From Callaeas wilsoni (lineage: Eukaryota; Chordata; Aves; Passeriformes; Callaeidae), in assembly GCA_013398955.1 (NCBI GenBank), contig VWPU01010352.1, positions 248,001 through 312,000 of the forward strand: DNA of 64,000 nt. The letters are read 5' to 3'. Both the position numbers and the translations under genes were made by a program. The notes below the pieces were generated by a model. That model had not been told where the DNA came from and did no database searches. It worked only from the letters and a program-made list of their open reading frames with translations. Every line of letters begins with the position of its first letter. Position 1 is the first letter of the stretch. Below are positions 45,843 through 59,285 of the stretch, one piece after another.

Positions 45843-48141
45843 TCCACTATTCCATGAAATACCTCCCCAGTGCCCCTCTGCTAATTCCAGGTATTGTTCA
45901 CATATCTTTCCCCTTTTTTAACCAGGATTTTTCTACTTATCTCCTCCATTTTCAAAACACAGACCCGCTTCTGAGCTCCCAATCCCAACCACTATGGCTG
46001 GCTGTCTCCTTCCTCCTGCTGCTCTTCATGTCCCAGCCGTTCACGCTGCAGCAGACCCCAGCTTGGCCCACATCCTCACCCAGCTTGCTCACTGGGATTG
46101 AAATCTAGAATAACTCTCCAGTGACAAGAAAAAAAAAAGCATATAAATATTTTTCAGAGACTAATAGTTTGGCCAAATGGAGGCAGCTGTATGCAAGGAC
46201 AGCACTTCCCTGACACACAGGCAATCTATCTGGCAGACTTCAAGTCCTTGCCTGAATCAACAGCTAAAAGCAGAACAGGCAAAAACTTGCTAATAAAACA
46301 ACTGTAAGATTTTTGTTTTAATATTGGCAGAAAAACATATTTTCCCTGACCCAGTTTTAAAAAGTGCTGATTCATTTTTTTAAAGCTTCCTAAAACGTTC
46401 AGCTAAACACAGGCGCTTTTCACGTTTTTTGGAATGTTTTAATCCAAATTAGTACAGTCTGGCAAACTTATAAACCACTGAAAACAATGATAAGGACTAA
46501 GAAACTTTAATCACAGGCTTTGCAATGGTGGTTAATCCCCAGAGGGGGTTATTACACCAATAATAATTTTTAAAGATTATTGAATTATTTATTTTTTTAT
46601 TTCTTGACTTGAAGAGATTCCTGGTCTAAACATTTTTTATGTCTAATTATGATAGAGAAATACAGCTCTAGTAAAAATTATAGCAGCACTCACATTATTT
46701 AGACTGCTAGATTTTGCTAAGTAAAAAAGCTTCTCGGTAGAGGGAATAGTGGCAGAGTAGCAGAGACCTTACTATTGTTCCTAAGCCTGGATTTTCTTCC
46801 AAAGGATAATGCAGTCACTAGTAGGCTGGTAACAAATTCACATTCCTGTACTGGAATACATTATTTCATTATTTTTAAACAAGAGAGGGAAAAAAATCAG
46901 GAAAAAATATATGTACACTAATTTTATTGCTTTTAAAGTGCCATAATGCTGTGAATATCATCTCTTAACTGGTAGAAAGATGGGCTTCGCCACACCATTA
47001 CAAAAGAACACACATTTCAGACTAGAAAGCAGAGAAAGTGATAAATCTCCCTTTTGAGTACTAGTCACCATTTTTTATTGTACTAGGCAAATGCATTCTG
47101 GTTTTTAAACCTTCACATTAGAAACAAGGAATAGCTGGTTTAAACTTCTGTTAAAAGCTGGCCAAGGTTATATTTGCTTATGTAAGCTTAATTAAACTCC
47201 AGTTTCCATCTGCCTTTTTTTCGTACTATTTCCAAATCCTAAATAAAAGCATTAGTCCTCTCTGCTATTTATAACAAACAATTCTTGTCAGTTATTCTCT
47301 ATCAACAAAAAACCTCCACCTTTAAAACCTTAGCTGATAGCTCTTTATAAAAAGCAACAACACTACCAAAAAAAACCCCAACAAAAAAGTCCCCAAAAAC
47401 CCAAACTCCTGGCCTTTCCAAACAGGCCAATATATTTGTAACAACATCTTTACCGAGTTCATGTATCTTTTTTATTGCTCTTCATAAACAGGCTATTGGA
47501 TCCTTCGGACTTCCAACGTGAAAAATGAAAGAATTTCCTCCCATTCTTGCCTCTCTTATCTCATAATTGTTTTGTTCAGAGCAGTAGGAGAGACCAATAT
47601 AAATGTCTCTGCTATTTATTTGCCCTTTTCAAGCTCATTCATACTTTTCTTGAGGGCATTTTTTTCTCCTTTTCCTTTTGAATTTGTATCTGTTTACTGC
47701 TCTGTACACACAAGCAAGCTAAATTGTTTGAGATTTTGTTCCAGAGTCTTATGTAATGCAGATAACAGAGCAAAATATTTAACAGTGAGATTTCACTGTG
47801 TTTTGTAATGATGGTACAAGGTAAAAAATTTAGGCATACATTCAGCCCCAAGGAATACTTGTACAACAGAACTTATGTTCCCAAACCTGTTAATCTTTTG
47901 AACATGCAACATCAGTCATCCTTCCTTCCAGACATCCTGGGCTATGCTGTTAGAGCCCTTGTTCCGAGCTCATAAAGAAAAGGATGCAGGAGCCAGCTGG
48001 ATACCAACATCTGAAATGTCTGTCCTGCATGACAGAGTTCACAGCTCATGTTTGTCTTGAGGAATGGCAAATGGAACTGGACAATGCAAAGAGCTGTTTT
48101 CAGGAAAGATAGTGTTTTCTCTTAATTTTAGGAATATAAAT
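45843..48141. other. Unique AT-rich non-coding DNA
   Basis: No supported gene. An A-run lies at 46129-46138 and an A/C-rich patch at 47341-47405. Frames at 47518-47866 lie on opposite strands and overlap. Confidence 0.5.
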
Positions 48142-49244
48142 TGTGGTGTTGAGCTTCAAAGAAATCCCAGGGTACCGGTTGTTTTCAGTTTACATGGCAA
48201 AGCTTTTGCTAGTGGGAGTTTTACAGGGGTGGCTTCTATGGGATGCTGATAGACAATTCCTCCATGTCCAACAGAGCCAGTGCCAGGTCAGCTCCATGAT
48301 GGAACCAAAGCCGAGCCCATCAGAGATGATGGCAGCGCCTCTGGGATAACACAGTTAAGAAAGGGGACAAAAAACTGTTACAGCCAGAGAGAGAAGTGAG
48401 AATGTGTGAGAGCAACAGCCCTGCAGACACTCACATTAGTGCAGAGGAGGGGCAGGAGGTGCTCCAGGTGCCAGAGCAGAGATTCCCCTGCAGTCCCTGG
48501 GGCAGCCCCTGGTGAGGCAGCTGTGCCCCTGCAGCCCATGGAGGCCCACACAGGAGCAAAGATCCACCTGCAGCCCCTGCAAGACCCCACAACAGAGCAG
48601 AGGGACACCCAAAGGAGGCTGTGATCCCATGGGAAGCCCATGCTGGAGCAGGCTCATGGCAGGGAGCTGTGGCCCCTTGGAGAAAGAAGCCCACACTGGA
48701 GCAGGTTTGCTGGCAGGACCTGTGACCCTGTGGGGGACAAATGCTGGAGCAGCCGGTTCCTGAAGAATTACACCCCATGGAGCAGGTCATCAAGAACTGC
48801 AGCCTTTGGAAAGCACTCACAGGAGTTTTTAGAGGACTGTCTTCTGTGGGAGGGACCCCGCAGTGGAACAGGGGAAGAGTGTGAAGTCCTCGCCCTGAAG
48901 AGATGGAAACACAGAGACGTGTGATGAACTGACTACAGCCCCATTCCCAGTCCTCTTCAGCTGCTGGGGGGGAGGAGGGGGAGAAAATCAGGAGTGAAAC
49001 CTCAAAAGAAGGAAGGGGTGGGAAGGTGCTATGATTTGGTTTTATTTCTCATTACCCTACTCTGGTTTGATTGGCAATAAATCAAAGCGATTTCCCAAAG
49101 TCTAGTCAGTTTTGCCCACAACCCTCCCTGCCCTTAATTCACAAACGTTTTGTTATATTTTTCTCTGCCCTGCCCAGGTGAGGGGGGCAGTGATGGAGTG
49201 GCTTTGGTGGGCACCTGATGTCCATGCAGAGTCAGCCCACCACA
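48142..49244 (+). mobile_element. Long solo LTR (about 1.1 kb) of an avian endogenous retrovirus
   Basis: It begins TGTGGTGTTGAG and ends CAGCCCACCACA. The interior repeats short blocks of the type 'cccatgctggagcagg' and 'ctgcagccc(c/a)tg'. These are characteristic of a common bird LTR family whose 3' part reads 'ttatttctcattaccctactctg'. The AATAAA signal lies at 49076-49081. The strand is plus. No internal genes accompany it. I found no clear target-site duplication (TAAAT on the left, AAGGT on the right), so the edges may be mutated or slightly misplaced. At least eight open frames on both strands between 48064 and 49337 arise from its GC-rich repetitive body and are not genes. Confidence 0.85.
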
Positions 49245-52200
49245 AAGGTGAGGACCATTGCCTGTGGCTGAGCCTTCTTGCCATGTAGCTCTGTTAACCG
49301 AAGTGGACACAATCTGCTCCTGCCTACCCACAGCCAAGGGAAATCACTTTGGGTGCCTCTAGCAGGCAAAAGTTTAGACAGAACCATGGGTCAGCTTAGC
49401 CTTATTGTATAGCTAGAGAGAGAGAAAGAGAGAGAGAGAGATGAATATATAGGTTAATAATTTGGAATTAAAATTCTCCACCTGACTCTAACATTCTCCA
49501 ATAACCTTTTCCTAAGCTGAAACCTAGCACAGCAAAAAATCTGTGCCTATGTTTTCAGATGACAGCCTGTAAGGTGTAAGACTGGTATGGGAATAAAGGT
49601 GATATGCTATTAATTATACAACAGAACCTGCATTGAGAATCTAGACGAGGAAGTGTGGAAATGATCTCTTAAGGGAAATTGTCATTTGGTGAGTTTTTTA
49701 ATCCTCTTTTTTCCTCTGTAAGTTCTTATACCATGCTCACATCTGTAGCATCCAGTAGAGCATTAAGCAATGTGACTAACATCTGTCAAACGTGTGGTGT
49801 CTGCTTGTGTGAATACTTACTTGGAGTGCTCCAGAGGCTTGGCAGCTGGTTGTCTTTTGTGATCTGGAAATCAATCAAGGAGGACTTCTGCCAAATCAGA
49901 GATTTTTGCACTCTTCTCTGTACTAATCGCAACAGACATTCTCTTACTGAGGCAAAGACCAGCAAGTTGAAGGACTGAAAAACAGAAGCACCCAGAGACA
50001 CACCTTGCCCAGCACGGTTGGACAAGATACACCTCCTGGGGACTGGTGGGGAACAACACCCTGTGCTGCCCCATGAGATGAAATGAAACTGTTTTAACTG
50101 CCATGTTGTGAGGGTCCAGGGACATTTTATTCAGGAACTGGGAAAAATTGCCTGAAATCTTTCATTACTGAAGTTGTCCAAAACTGGCAATCCTGACACT
50201 GCACGATGTGGGTGACAGCTCACGTTCCCATGGCCAGCTCTTCAGTGATCATCAGGCTGCTGGGTAAAGCAGATCAATAACTGCTTTAATAAGACGGAAT
50301 AAGAAGAGGAATAGAGATAACAAATAAATTTTACATCACTCTTGTCCCAGCACTCTGTGTTTGTGCAGCATTGCACACACCCTGGCTGGATTTTGCCATG
50401 GCCCACTGTGTGGAGCGGATCCCGTCCAGGGAAATAAATATCACAATTTTGGTCATTTCAGCTAATATGTAATTTTCTTAACAGAAAACCACACTATTCA
50501 CAAAGGACTTTTGCATGGCAGCTTCTCACTGTACTTTTTGATAAAGGCAAGGCTGAGCAAGCAGTGTAATTGCTGGTACCAGGGGGAGCTGCCTGTGGCA
50601 TCATTCACAGTGATCTGGCTGAGGTTGGCCTGTGACCAGGGGGTTTGTGCAGCACAACACAGCCTGGAGGCCACCCTGGATGTGCAGCACAGGCAGCATG
50701 GCACAGGCTGCTCAGTCAGCTGCTGTGTGGGTCACCAACAATCACAGCATGCAACTGTCTCCCAGTCAAGATCGATATATTCCATCCACCCCTTGATCGA
50801 TACAGAGTTTTCCTGCCCCAAATATAACTTACAGAATATATCAGTAGTGTAGGGATTTCTCGGGCCCTAAATACAATGGCCAGCAGAGCAGACGAGGCCT
50901 GTGCAGGATCACTGATTCCTGAAATACAACACCTTCTGCACAGCTCCCTGTACTGGCAGTAAGGGAGGTGGATTTGGGAGGTTCTGGCAGGGCTCCCCGT
51001 AGAGGCAGGACAGTTGGGTGGCTGGGTATAGCTGCTGCCTCGGGACATAGCACTACCTCTTCTGCATTGTTCCACCCTTCCTGATCTCCATTCCAGGCTC
51101 ATAGTGAGTCACAGAACAGCTGCCATTGCCCCAGACGTGCCTTTTACCATTGACAGCATCAAGATACATAACTCCATTTCAGTCATTTAATGGCCCTGCT
51201 CTCTGATGAAAAGCTATCCACAGGCTTTTTATGGCAACATGACCTTGGTCAGCATTGCAGGAACGAGGATTTAGTCACTCCAGATCCCAGATTCGGAGAT
51301 ACTTCAATCACTAATAATACTATTGAGAAAGAGAGGAATCTGTGTGGGATCGTATCAGAGGTCTCCTGACAGCAGTGCTGTTTCCTGTCAGTGCCTGCTG
51401 CAATTGAGCCTTGCAGTAGGTCTCACACCATTTAAGCTCATTGCCCTGGGGGTCACAGCCTCCCTGAGACAAGCAAATGTAGCTTGTGGCCAGCAATGTC
51501 AAACAAGACAGAGGGATCCACAAGTATGAGAATGGATGTTTGCCTTTTGTGATGCCCAAGAAATCTATTTCAAAACGGAACTAAACATTATATCAGATAA
51601 ACTTGGTTCTATCATTTATGAAACACTTAAAGAATAGTTACTGAAGTATACTTATATAATACAATACTGTAATAAAATACTCAATAAAAAATTAGCTCAA
51701 TTAGCTGAAACATTTTTCTTTCTACCACTAACCTAAGACATATGTAAAATTTTATTATGTTTAATGGCTGTCTGGGCTCCTGCTGTAATGACTTCAAGCA
51801 GCTCACTGAGCTATGATGTTTTTACCACATGAAGTTTAAATGGAGGGCAAGACATTCAGAGGGAAATTTCAGAGAGAAACGTGACAAGGTGCTGGGCTTG
51901 ATGGAGGCAGGAAGGTCAGGAGAGAACAGGTAGATTTGTAAGTCATTGATGCAAAGCAGATCACTGAAGCCATGTGAGGCAGGAAACTCACTGAGAGAAA
52001 GGTTTTAAATGAGAAAAGTGAGCCAAGGACAGTATCAATAATCTGCAAGTAATTGCCTGGTTTTACACATCATGTCAGAGACACTGTGGGAGGTGCCTCC
52101 TGGGATTCACCTTAAATACTGTAGAGGAACTGAGCGTGGAAGAATACAGAAGGTGTTTCTACAGAACTACTTTAGCTCCATTCAGGACTGTGTGCTAGGA

Positions 52201-53890
52201 GTAAATCTGATAAGTAAAGAAGTAAACCTGTAGGCTCATATCATGAGTAGTCTCAGAGGAGGCAAACTGGACTCTTGGATGGTTGGATTAAACCAAAGGA
52301 TGTGCACCAGGTGCATTCCAGCTGCCAACAAGAGTTCATTTCCGTGGGTGAGAGTAGATCCAGGCCAAAGTAAAGCCTCCAAACCAATTTTAGTGTGGAT
52401 GCCAGGTCTTGAGCACCGCTGCTGTCAGTGTTACAGCCCACTCCTGCAGTGCCCCTCTATTTGCTAATGTAAACACAGACACAGTGGTATTTTTTTTCCA
52501 ACTTTGCTGCAGACTTCCTGAATGGACTCACATAAATCACTTCCCTTTTCACTGTCTGTGTCCTTCATATAGGAAATACTCTTAATACCACATCCTGCGC
52601 TCGCTGGGACGTGGAAAGGGTAAAATTGTCAACATATATCAGGCACTCAGACACAGTGGTGACAAGCATCTCTCTATAAGGTGGGGAAAACACTCTGAAA
52701 TAATATTTGACTAGCGTTCAGTACATGAGATGGGGACCTTAGCCTGCACACTGAGGATACACTTATGGACCAGACTCTTCAATTTAGTGACTTGTGCCCT
52801 TCTTGGCACAGCTGGAAGAGAGCATGACATAATAAAAACAAGGAGCTGAAGGGACAGTGCTGTCAGCTCTGAGTTGTGGGTACCACACCTTGCTGTCTTC
52901 ACATTCTTTTTGAGACACCCTGGGATGTTCCTCTGCTATGAAATTGCATAATGTTCTGTCATTGTTTCTTTCAGGTGGTCACAAAACCCAGCTCACTGCA
53001 CAGCAGCAAGGGAAGTTTCTCCACATATTTATCAATGGTCTCCCATCTAATCTCTGCTTGAAGTCTGGTCATCATTTTTTGTGGTGTTCTTGAGGTTGAT
53101 TCATTCCTGTATAGAACCCAGCTGTGTTCTGTTGCAGAATTCATTGAACTCAAATCAGAAACACTGGTCTGATACCACACAACCTTGAAAGATTTTGCTA
53201 AATAATTCTACACTCAGCAGAACCGCTACATTTATGTTCTGTAGCAATCATCAGCGCAAAGGCTACTGATTTAAATGTAAATCACCCTTTTCACAAAAGG
53301 AATGCTACTCCCTCTTACTTCAACAGTATTTCTTCCTCAAAAACAGCCAATTGTACAAACACTCCAACAGGATCTGTTTCTCTTGCTGTCAATAACTTCA
53401 TCACAGCTGCAAACGTTCACAGAGCATTAGATAGCAAACTTCTCAAGCCCTGTATTAAGAGGCCATGTCCTACCTATAGAGTTTTCTATTTAAATCAGTG
53501 AAATCCCTGAATTAACTCAAAAAGAACAGTTAGATTTTTGGAGCATTTTCTTTGACGCACTTTACCAGCTTCTCTGGGAAAACAGTTACAATATCCAAAG
53601 ATTTTCCCAGCTATTGAATTTGTGTTTGTTTGCTTGTTTCTGCTATTTGCACACAAATATCTCTCCACTTCACTTGAATGACTAAAAAGGGAAGATCCAC
53701 ACTCCTAACACCAGGCTGTAATAGCAAAGAACATTTTTCTGCTTTGCTGGCACATCACATTATAGAGGCTGTCCGTAATCTTAGGAGAACAGACAATGTA
53801 AAAAACCTTCCTGCTTATATCAGACCTTGTTATTAAATTTATATCCATTTCTCATAAAAACCTACATTTTCCTTTATCAGAACTCTGAAA
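49245..53890. other. Non-coding DNA between LTR and LINE fossil
   Basis: No supported gene. A GA tract is at 49414-49440. The GC-richer patch at 50550-51110 holds overlapping frames on both strands (50498-51102) without domains. The AT-rich patch 51590-51780 is featureless. A pyrimidine tract ending CAG at 52966-52974 looks like a splice acceptor, but the following frame is not convincing. Confidence 0.5.
49414..49440 (+). repeat. (GA)n microsatellite
   Basis: GA units with a single AAAG interruption, similar in type to the tract at 27191. Confidence 0.88.
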
Positions 53891-53902
53891 AATAACTCCT
53901 CA

Positions 53903-54110
53903 TGCAGGACTTGAGCATGGCATTTGATACAGTCATCAGAGGAATTCGGATGTCCTGTCTTGGGGACATGGCAGGGATTAGTGGGATTGCAAGCAGATGG
54001 CTTCAATCATTCCTCACAGACGATACTCAGTGAGTCAGGAAGACGTTCTCCTTCCAGAGCTATCACGCATGAAGTTCTGAAAGAGTCCACCTAATTCAGT
54101 GTTTAGAAGG
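53903..54110 (+). mobile_element. Ancient L3/CR1-like LINE reverse transcriptase fragment
   Basis: 'gacttgagcatggcatttga' (53910-53929) followed by 'tacagtc', then 'ggattagtgggattgcaagc' and 'ctcacagacgatactcagtga', runs in the order of the LINE phrase encoding 'DLSKAFDTV' and later 'W..NFLTDRTQ'. It is short and interrupted by indels. Its relation to the fossil at 37635 is by family, not by a shared insertion. Confidence 0.5.
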
Positions 54111-56140
54111 GGATCCTAAGTGTGAAATAGTTTGGACTAAAACACAGGTAACACACCACAGACATCCAGCACAAGCCGGAATTGCCTTTACATCTCTGTG
54201 CCTGAGGTGGCACAGCTGGCCGAGCTGATGGACAAGGAGAGCTGGGCTCCAGAGGGGAGTGCCAGTGACATCACTGCAGCCAAACCAACCAGGCACAGTC
54301 ATCCTTTCCACTGCTCTGCTGGCCCAAGGGTCCTGGCACTGACCATAAAACCACAGCTTTGCATGGCAAGTGAGAAGGATCGGTCTCCAGTTAGAACAAG
54401 AGGACCCCAAACAGCCTCTCTCTGCTCTCAACCCTACCTTGCCTTCTGGTGCCTCTTTCCTGCAATACAGCTAAGGACATCAAAGCCAAGTGCTCAGTCA
54501 CCACTCCAGTGGTCAGAGACCTGGAATTCTTTTTCCAGTCTAAGAAAACACTCTGATCAGGTACCTTCTCCTCCTCAGCACAAGGCTGGGAATATTTTTG
54601 CAGAATATTAATATCTTCATTTATGGGGTTTGCAGATTATGCTTTGTTTCTTGTCTACGGAACTTCAAAAGCACAATTAATTTTAAATAATGTGATTGAA
54701 ACAAAGACTCAAATTCATCTGTAGCAGAGAGAAAAAAAGAAATTTCACTGCAGTGTGTGCAGGGAAAGGCAGCTGGACTACTCGTGTTCTATGAGAGTGA
54801 TCCCTTGGCATCCAGTTGTCCAGTTTGCTGACAACTTAAAACTGGAATGTCATTTCTTTTGTGATGCAGCTCTAAGATGAATGTTTTTAAAGACTTCTTC
54901 TTTGCCTAATTATTCATCCTTGTCACCTTTTTATGCAGCATAGCTAGTTCAGAAAGTCTCACTAGGAGTGCCATATATAATGTTATACCTACCAAGATGA
55001 GAAAAAATATTTTATTTTTTTGGAATAACTTGCATCAGGGATAATACATTCATGTTTTTAGAGGGATCACATGGATGTATTTCTTTTTGTTTTGTAGACC
55101 TGGTCGGCACAGTCCAGAGGCAAGGTTAGATACCAGAGACACAAAGCACTTAGTACTCTCACATTACTTTAGTAAGACCAAATAAAAACATATTTTAAAA
55201 ATATTTCCAAGAAATAATATATTCAACCAGATCAGCCTTTAGAGTACTTTTTTGCTGGAGCTCTCTGGTGGCACAAAAATTATTTTTACCAGAGATCTGC
55301 TTAGGAGAAAAAGGGAGAAAAGGCCTCCAGCATTCATTGTGGATTTGTGTGATACTTTTAACCCTTCTGCATGACAGAGGGTGTTAATATGCTTTCCAGT
55401 TTAACCCATGTGCCTAAGACTTGTACTCTGAGCTCCTGGCTTATATTCTGACTGTGTTTTACCTTTTAGAGCTCAGCATAAGCAAGTCCTGTGGAACTGG
55501 GACAGACCATATTCCTGATGTTTCGTATCAATCCTGCCCAGCATCTCCAAGATAGGATAATGGTTTGTGGCCCTCTAACATAACTCTGTCACAAAAGGGA
55601 TTGAAAAAAAGCTTACTTCTCTACACACCTTCCCATTCACATCTACAAAAGCTTTCATTAATCTTCTGAGTCTCAACTTCAGGATGAATCAGAGTAATTG
55701 AGACATCCCTCCTCCACTTTGCTTAAGGTTTTAAAGTGGGAATCTATCCTTTAATATCAGGATACCGAGCCAGTTGTCCTGATGGTGGAAAGTGATGACA
55801 CTGTTGCTTCACGAGCATTTGCAAGCAGAGGGTCTGGCTTCCCAGTCTGCACGGAGCTTCAGTAAGCATAAAAGAGTCATTATCTTTACTACGCTAGTTA
55901 ACACCTTGGTTAATCTAAAGATTCCAGAGTAAAATAGCTCCCATGACTCTCTAATAAAACTGCAGTCCGTTGACTATGAATGTTTGTACAGCTTAAGTCA
56001 AAAAAAGTAGCTAATGTACAATGACATCTCCTTTGCCTTATTCACTGTCCACTGAAGGAAGCTAAACACCTCAAGCAAAATAGTTATCTCATCTTTAAAC
56101 TGTTCGTTCTTCACAGTTAAGATCAGGCTCTTCGTACAGC
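54111..56140. other. Unique non-coding DNA
   Basis: No supported gene. The opposite-strand frames at 54096-54431 (-) and 54198-54611 (+) overlap for over 200 bases with no domain in either. Confidence 0.5.
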
Positions 56141-56149
56141 CACATTAGA

Positions 56150-56370
56150 TGTGAACAGGTAGTCGAGGGTGATCTCTGGCCTCTGAGCTTACAATCTAAG
56201 TAGACCTGGTGAGAAAAGAAAATGTTACCCTACACTGAGGGTAAACTGAGTCTGAGATAAAGTGACTTACTGTGAAGAAGGATTCCTCACAGCCAGAAAC
56301 TTAACTGAGATCTTTTAAAGTGCAGCTCAGCACCTTAATTACTGGATCATCTGTCTTGTATTCTCCTCAG
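56150..56370 (-). repeat. Ancient amniote repeat with MIR-like part
   Basis: The orientation is relative to the MIR consensus. 'gagcttacaatctaagtagac' (56185-56205) matches the sauropsid repeat phrase also seen at 8250. It is followed by 'ggtaaactgagtc', 'aaagtgacttac', 'cacagccag' and 'accttaattactggatcatc', matching the reverse of a MIR-type SINE. The two parts in this order recur in other amniote genomes as I remember them. Confidence 0.6.
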
Positions 56371-57555
56371 AAGCAAAGGTTTTTCCATAATATAAAATTC
56401 TTCCTGCAGGTCTAAAAGGTTAAGCTATTTAAGAAATGTGATTTCTTAAACCTGGCAAGATTTGTCCACATAAAAAAAAAATATAAAATAACAGTAATAA
56501 AGCATAAGTACTTTTTACACCTCCAAAGCAAAGCAGAAAATATTAGCTAATTCAACCTTACAAGACCCCTATGAGTTAAGTACAGGCTACACTTCTCAAA
56601 TATGCTTTTTATCCCTCCCTTTCTCTTTCTCTAAACATGCAACCAAAATTATAAACAAGGTGAATAATCCTTCTGTGTGGTAACCATGGAAATCAGCTAT
56701 ATCAACTACTGTAATGGCAATATATCCAGCAAGTCCACAAAAAGCAGACCCTCACAGAGGGTTTCCTACATGCAGCAACCCAATGTCCTGAAAAACTACT
56801 TGAATATTTTTGCTGAGCAACCTGTTGCAATATACAGGAACTGCCCTTTGTAAGCTTGTTTTACAAGTGAGTAGATAATCACTTTAGTTAGATTGGTAAG
56901 GAAAATCCAATCCCACTGTCTATCCATGGTTCAGACATTCTCTGGCCTACATAGTCTTGGCCTTTACTCTTGCAGATGTTGTACCCTAAAAAGGACAGCC
57001 TGTTCTGTGACAACTCTTTCCATCCAGATAAAATTAGCACCTGGGACTGTTAATACAGATTATGGCTCAGAGAAGAGATAATATGTAAATTAATGGGGCC
57101 AGAAGCACAATATTCTAAGATTTTATTTGACCAAATTTTTACATTTTCCTGAACAACATTGTTCTCTTCATCATTTTAAGCAGACATGATTTCACAAGAA
57201 GTCACTGGGCAGCACCTTTAGGATACAAACATGATCTTCAGCCTACTGCAGCTATACCACTGACTGATGCACTTTTTTGATTACTTCAGCTGAAGAAATA
57301 CGAAAGCCAATCCTTTCCTCTGAGTGCCCTGATACAAGATTACAGGCACCTCTAATTCGTATAACCTCTACCCTTTTGTATGTCCTACCTCAAATGTTTT
57401 TTATTAACCTTGTTTTCTTTCAAAACTCAATTCCTGCAGGTGCTTTCTGGCCACAGGATGACTAAGGCTGCTTAGTTTAATAACATCAAAAACTTTTTAT
57501 GTCCTTTTTGTCCCGTAAGACTAAGACTCCTCTTACCTGGACATGTAATTTTTCA
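56371..57555. other. Unique AT-rich non-coding DNA
   Basis: An A-run followed by an AT patch lies at 56471-56490. No gene or young repeat recognised. Confidence 0.55.
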
Positions 57556-58045
57556 CATAGAATCGTTGAATAGTTTGGGTTGGAAGGGATCTTAAAGATC
57601 ATCCCATTCCAACTCCCTGCCATGGGCAGGGACACCTTCCATTAGACCAGGTTGCTCAGAGCCCCATCCAACCTGGCCTTGGACACTTCCAGGGATGGGG
57701 CAGCCACAGCTTCTGTGGCCAACCTGTTCCAGTGCCTCACATCCTTACAGTAAAGAATTTCCTTCTAATATCTTATCTAAACCTGCCCTCTGTCAGTTTG
57801 TAGCCATCCCTCCTTGTCCTACCAGTCCATGGCCTTGTAAAAAGTCCCTCGCAGATTTCTTGTCAGTGCCTTTTAGGTACTGGAAGGTTCTGTAAGGTCT
57901 CCTTGAAGCCTTCTTTTCTCCAGGTGGAACAGTCCCAACTCTCTCAGCCTTCCCTCCCAGGGGAGGTGCTCCAGCCCTCTGATCTTCATGGCTTCTCTGG
58001 ATCCTCCCCAGCAAGTCTGTCCTTTCCAGTGGTCACATCCTAGTG
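57556..58045 (-). mobile_element. CR1 retroposon 3' part, about 0.5 kb
   Basis: The longest uninterrupted CR1 here. It starts with CATAGAATCGTTGAATAG, then 'gggttggaagggatctt', 'ccatgggcagggacacc', 'ccatccaacctggcc', 'ctgttccagtgcctcac', 'ttttaggtactggaagg', 'ggaggtgctccagccctctg' and 'ctggatcctccccagca'. All are in reverse order, so the element is on the minus strand with its 3' end at the left. Good preservation suggests a relatively young insertion. Frames at 57695-58014 are inside it and are not genes. A 14-bp imperfect tandem duplication (58034-58059) lies at its right edge. Confidence 0.95.
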
Positions 58046-58059
58046 ACCACATCCTAGTC

Positions 58060-59285
58060 GTCAGCTAACCTGGGGGCTTCAGTAGGTTGAGAAGGACATG
58101 GGCAAGCTAAACAGAAATAATTTAAATCCAAACAAGAATTTGTGACAGACATAAATAGTTCCGCTGCCATTTGACATGCCGAAATTCATCTTTTGGTCTC
58201 CAAAGGCTTATATCAATAAATGCAGCATACCTGTCCAGTTCTGCAAACCCTCCTGGTATTTAGACAAGCATTACAGCTGATCTCAGTGAGAGCTCAGCCT
58301 GAACCTACACTGCATAGGTCTGTGCTCTCTTTCAAGCAACAATTTGCATAACGATGTTCATTTCCAAAAAAGCTTTACAGGCTTTATACCCACAAGGCCA
58401 TCTCTGGATAGAGAATACAGAAAAACAGAAAACAGAGTGTTGGCCACCTGAAGAAAGAAAGGAAGGTTTGGATGATACTGACATTTGGGACTGAAATCCT
58501 GGGTTTGTATCACAAAGATCATCGGTAAAGACCTACACAGCAACATTCATCAAGGTCTGTGTAACTCTGAATGTCCAATTCCAATGAGCTGGGTGCCAGA
58601 TTGGGATCATTCTATACAGAAGTGCCCAAACCTCAGTATTCAGTATTTAATTCTGAAGATAAACGCAGAGTATCTTATTAACTGACCCACGAATCCTGGG
58701 AGATTCAAAGACTGAATTAAAGCTACTAAATATGTACCTGCAATTCTAACAGTTGTTTGCAAACAGATTCTTAAAACACTCCCCAGCAGCTCCCTCATGC
58801 TCCCCCATTTCCCTAAACAAAGGGAAATCGGCACATTTTAATTCTGTTCTAGTCAAGGTAGTTTTGCAGTGTCCCTTGCTCACCAATAGCACTACCGGTG
58901 ACATGATAAATACTTCTCAGGTATCATTCATCTTCTCCTTCTTGTTATTAAGGTGAACTGTGTGTGCAGCATAACATTTTGTTTTAAAAAGACTTGGGAT
59001 TTTCACAGGAGAAAGGAGAAGATTGATACAATTGTCCATTCTTATTTTGGAGAAGGCAGGTGAAAGAAGCAGGTACCCAGGAAAACAGGAGGTGATGAGG
59101 TTTGCAAAGGTCCTCAGTCCCTGAATGCCTTTATTTAGTATGGAAAAAAACACACTGTGAACCCATTAGTGCCTGATGGACAGCGGGGCAGGGGGGAGGG
59201 AGGCTCTGGATGTCACCAGAATGATCTGAGGGGTGGGTTCACATCCCTAACGCTGAACCTGGCAAGGGACACACTGAGATCAGCA
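58060..59285. other. Unique non-coding DNA
   Basis: No supported gene. Small frames at 58358-58956 overlap on both strands without domains. Confidence 0.55.

Noticed and set aside
48378..48924. Cluster of overlapping open frames on both strands as coding
   Set aside because: All lie inside the GC-rich, internally repetitive body of the solo LTR at 48142-49244.
27191..49440. GA tracts or other simple repeats as CRISPR-like arrays
   Set aside because: They are plain dinucleotide tracts without spacers, in a vertebrate genome.
52966..53180. Pyrimidine tract plus CAG as a splice acceptor of a real exon
   Set aside because: The following plus-strand frame is not open for long, and the open frame there is on the opposite strand.
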